NCBI GenBank assembly: GCA_946885905.1
Contig: CAMPHL010000089.1
Span: 1 to 8,239 of the forward strand
Source: an uncultured Pseudomonadota bacterium
GTDB lineage: Bacteria; Pseudomonadota; Gammaproteobacteria; Burkholderiales; Usitatibacteraceae
DNA: 8,239 nt
Direction: 5' to 3'
Shown: positions 6,483-8,239 of the stretch, one piece after another
Numbering within the stretch: position 1 is the first letter of the stretch
Layout: the number at the start of each line of letters is the position of its first letter
Made by a program: the position numbers and the translations under genes
Notes under the pieces: generated by a model
Told to the model about the DNA's origin: nothing
The model's database searches: none
The model's input: the letters and a program-made list of their open reading frames with translations, nothing else

Positions 6483-7702
6483 CAGTGCAGCTTGAGGATG
6501 AGGTAGTTCATCTTGGTGCTCACGCGCAGGAGCACCTTGCGCAGGATGTGGATCGCGCCCAGGTGCTGCGTGTAGATCGCGGCGTCGCCCTGGGCGCCCG
6601 CGGCGAGGAAGACGTTGCGGTACTTCGGATCGATCGACAGCTTCACCGGGAAGCGGTCGCCGATCGGCGCGGCGAGGCCGGTCTGGGGTACCGTGTTCAT
6701 GGCGGCCTGCGTGCCCTGCCCCTGCGCCCAGATGATCGAGTCGACCCGGGCCTTGATGATTTCGCCGGGCAGCGTGCGCAGGAAGACCTCCGCCTCGTCG
6801 CCGGGAGCCACCTGGTGCAGCTCGTTCTGGTGGAAGAACGCCACGACCTGGAACTCGTCCTCCACGAACGTGAGCGCGGGCAGCGCCGGCAGCGGCACCG
6901 CGAAGGCCCCTGGCCGCAATTGCACGTTCGTCGGCGTGCCGTTCGTCGGCGCGAGCGCCACCGTCTGCGACAGCTCCCATTTCGCGTTCTCGAGCTGGGC
7001 GCGCACCTGCGCGACCTGCGCCCACTCGCCGTTGGACTTGGCGCCCATTCGCTGGCGGATCTGGCGCTCGGCCGCGAGCGCCTGCGCCTCGGCGCTGCGG
7101 GCTTGCGCCTCGGCGCTGCGGGTGCCGTCGGCCGTGGCTTCGACCTCGCGCAGGTTCGTTTCCGCCTGCTCGAGGTCGAAGCGGTTGCCGGCGCCCCTGG
7201 CCACGAGCTCGCGGTGCTGCTCGACGCGTTTGCGTGCGAGCTCGACCTGCGCCGAAGCCTGCGTCACGCGCGAGGTCGCCTGGGCGATGGCCGACTTGGC
7301 CGAGGCCGCCTGCGCCTGCGCCCCGATCAGCTGCTCCTCGAGCTCCTTGCTGCTGCCGAGCGAGTTGGCGAGCTGCGCCTCGAGCGCGTTCACCTGCAGC
7401 TGGTAGGGAGTGGGGTCGAGCTTGAAGAGCACGTCGCCCTTCTTCATCTGCCGGTTGCCTTCGGCCGGCACCTCGAGCACCCGTCCGCGGACCTGCGGCA
7501 CCACGTTCACCACGTACTTGAGCACGCGCACGTCGCTGGAGGTCGGCGCGAAGACGTTCAGCAGCAGGATGAGGACCGTGAGCGCCACGACCGGGATGAT
7601 CACCACGATGACTTGCGACACCGTGTTCCAGGGCAGCCACTTGAGCTTGAAGAAGATGAGCCAGACGAAGAAGGCGTAGATCCCGAGAAGGATGATGTCC
7701 AT
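6482..7702 (-). CDS. HlyD/EmrA-type membrane fusion protein (YiaV/YibH-like)
   Basis: The product has 406 residues from ATG 7702, which overlaps the DUF3302 stop by one base (TGATG) and has AGGAGG 10 nt upstream. The upstream extension in the same frame is just open shadow sequence. Two hydrophobic segments lie at the N-terminus, about 3-19 and 30-51, as in the E. coli YiaV/YibH proteins, rather than the single anchor of most HlyD proteins. Then follow a first lipoyl half (VVPQVRGRVLEVPAEGNRQM and KKGDVLFKLDPTPYQ, 67-101), a long coiled-coil hairpin (about 102-245), and the second half and beta-barrel (VALAPTNGTPTNVQLRPGAF..., FQVVAFFHQNELHQVAPGDEAEVFL). It should link an inner-membrane partner to the NodT channel gene directly downstream. 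The coiled coil contains an in-frame heptad duplication (see repeat). Substrate is unknown. Confidence 0.93.
   Translation of the reverse strand: MDIILLGIYAFFVWLIFFKLKWLPWNTVSQVIVVIIPVVALTVLILLLNVFAPTSSDVRVLKYVVNVVPQVRGRVLEVPAEGNRQMKKGDVLFKLDPTPYQLQVNALEAQLANSLGSSKELEEQLIGAQAQAASAKSAIAQATSRVTQASAQVELARKRVEQHRELVARGAGNRFDLEQAETNLREVEATADGTRSAEAQARSAEAQALAAERQIRQRMGAKSNGEWAQVAQVRAQLENAKWELSQTVALAPTNGTPTNVQLRPGAFAVPLPALPALTFVEDEFQVVAFFHQNELHQVAPGDEAEVFLRTLPGEIIKARVDSIIWAQGQGTQAAMNTVPQTGLAAPIGDRFPVKLSIDPKYRNVFLAAGAQGDAAIYTQHLGAIHILRKVLLRVSTKMNYLILKLH
7080..7121 (-). repeat. Tandem 21-bp repeat coding a duplicated coiled-coil heptad
   Basis: Two adjacent 21-bp units (about 7080-7100 and 7101-7121) differ at one base; an exact 18-bp core occurs at 7083-7100 and 7104-7121. 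They encode RSAEAQA twice (about residues 195-208 of the fusion protein), exactly one heptad each, so the duplication lengthens the coiled coil without breaking phase. Confidence 0.85.
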
Positions 7703-8239
7703 CAGCCTCGTCCCTCCTCGGTTTCCGGTTGCGCGGCAACCTGCTCGGCCACCTGGCGCTGCGTGAGCTCCTCGATCGACTTGTGGACGTCTTGCAGCGC
7801 GGCGGGCAAGGCCCCGCGGCGCTCCATCTCGGCGAGCTCGCGCTGCAGGCGAACGAGGTCCTCGCGCGCAAGCTGCCCCAGCAGCGCCTTGTCGCGCATC
7901 TCGACGTAGTAGTCTTCGTGCCTGTCGCTGCCGTATGCGGCCCGGAACATGACCGGGCGCGTGTACGCCCAGAGCCAGGCGAGCGGCCAGAGCAGCCCGC
8001 CGAAGAACAGCGACAGGATGCACAGCGTCTTGATGGCGTGCTTCTGCGGATGGTGGCGCTTCTCGGCGATCACCTCGGGCAGCACGTGCACGTAGAAGAA
8101 GAGCGCGATCACCACGAGGGGGACGACCAGGATGACCACCCACGAGATCACGTTGGCGGCGGTGTCGAGCGCCTCGCCCGAGAGCAACGATCCCCAGGCC
8201 GGCGCTGGAATGGCGAGCGCCGCGGCAGCTGCGGCAGAC
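7702..8239 (-). CDS. DUF3302 inner-membrane protein (YiaW/YibI-like), 5' end beyond window
   Basis: The frame ends at TGA 7704-7702 and is open to the window edge, giving about 178 visible residues. A TTG at 8187 would give 161 residues, but the sequence before it (AALAIPAPAWGS) reads like the end of a signal peptide with an A-W-G/S type cleavage, so the true start is probably outside the window. The core is DUF3302: ALDTAANVISWVV, a first membrane helix (about WVVILVVPLVVIALFFYVHV), VLPEVIAEKRHHPQKHAIK, and a second helix LSLFFGGLLWPLAWLWAY. A charged, probably coiled-coil tail (LVRLQRELAEMERRG, IEELTQRQ) follows and is longer than the short E. coli YiaW/YibI. In E. coli, yiaW-yiaV and yibI-yibH are DUF3302-HlyD gene pairs of unknown function, and the same order occurs here. 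Confidence 0.9.
   Translation of the reverse strand, partial: SAAAAAALAIPAPAWGSLLSGEALDTAANVISWVVILVVPLVVIALFFYVHVLPEVIAEKRHHPQKHAIKTLCILSLFFGGLLWPLAWLWAYTRPVMFRAAYGSDRHEDYYVEMRDKALLGQLAREDLVRLQRELAEMERRGALPAALQDVHKSIEELTQRQVAEQVAAQPETEEGRG
7713..7718 (-). promoter_or_regulatory. Ribosome binding site of the membrane fusion protein gene
   Basis: AGGAGG lies 10 nt before ATG 7702, inside the 3' end of the DUF3302 gene; a second GAGG (7706-7709) stands 3 nt before the start. It supports ATG 7702 over any longer reading. Confidence 0.6.

Noticed and set aside
6483..7871. N-terminal extension of the NodT channel frame across the fusion-protein gene.
   Set aside because: The real channel protein starts at ATG 6482 with a lipoprotein signal; the upstream part is out-of-frame shadow of the HlyD gene.

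Overview
The window is a densely coded, GC-rich (clearly well above 60%) stretch of Gram-negative chromosome. GC-ending codons, signal peptides, lipoproteins, a tripartite-efflux outer-membrane factor and the protein families present suggest a betaproteobacterium of the Burkholderiales or a relative. That assignment is an inference from family content and composition, not from a marker gene. No RNA gene, mobile element, CRISPR array or phage gene was seen. The largest intergenic gaps are about 30 bp, so no stretch over 300 bases lacks a gene.

Plus strand, 1-2377: four envelope-directed genes form one tight unit. They are the C-terminal end of a DUF2950 protein, a small secreted helical protein (ATGA overlap), a glycine-zipper lipoprotein (14-nt gap), and a secreted protein with features of a permuted papain-like (DUF4105/Lnb-type) hydrolase. 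The last gene has no ATG/GTG start at its signal peptide and probably starts at a CTG overlapping the previous stop.

Minus strand, 8239 down to 2383: six genes are read in one direction. First comes a gene block joined by 1- to 4-nt overlaps: a DUF3302 inner-membrane protein (its 5' end lies outside the window), a two-TM HlyD/EmrA-type membrane fusion protein and a NodT-family outer-membrane lipoprotein. A class I-like polyphosphate kinase 2 follows, 11 nt after the NodT stop by the preferred start. After 30 nt comes a secreted protein with a duplicated domain, and after 27 nt a class V (isopenicillin-N-epimerase-like) PLP enzyme. The two strands converge at 2378-2382 with only 5 nt between stop codons.

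Functionally this is an envelope region. The minus-strand block supplies the periplasmic adaptor and outer-membrane channel of an export system, but no recognisable transporter/pump gene lies in the window; the DUF3302 protein is in its place. This parallels the E. coli YiaW-YiaV and YibI-YibH pairs, which also pair DUF3302 with an HlyD protein, here extended by an outer-membrane channel and polyphosphate kinase. The most notable points are this pump-less cassette linked to PPK2, the CTG start, and the uncharacterised hydrolase-like protein at 1256-2377.
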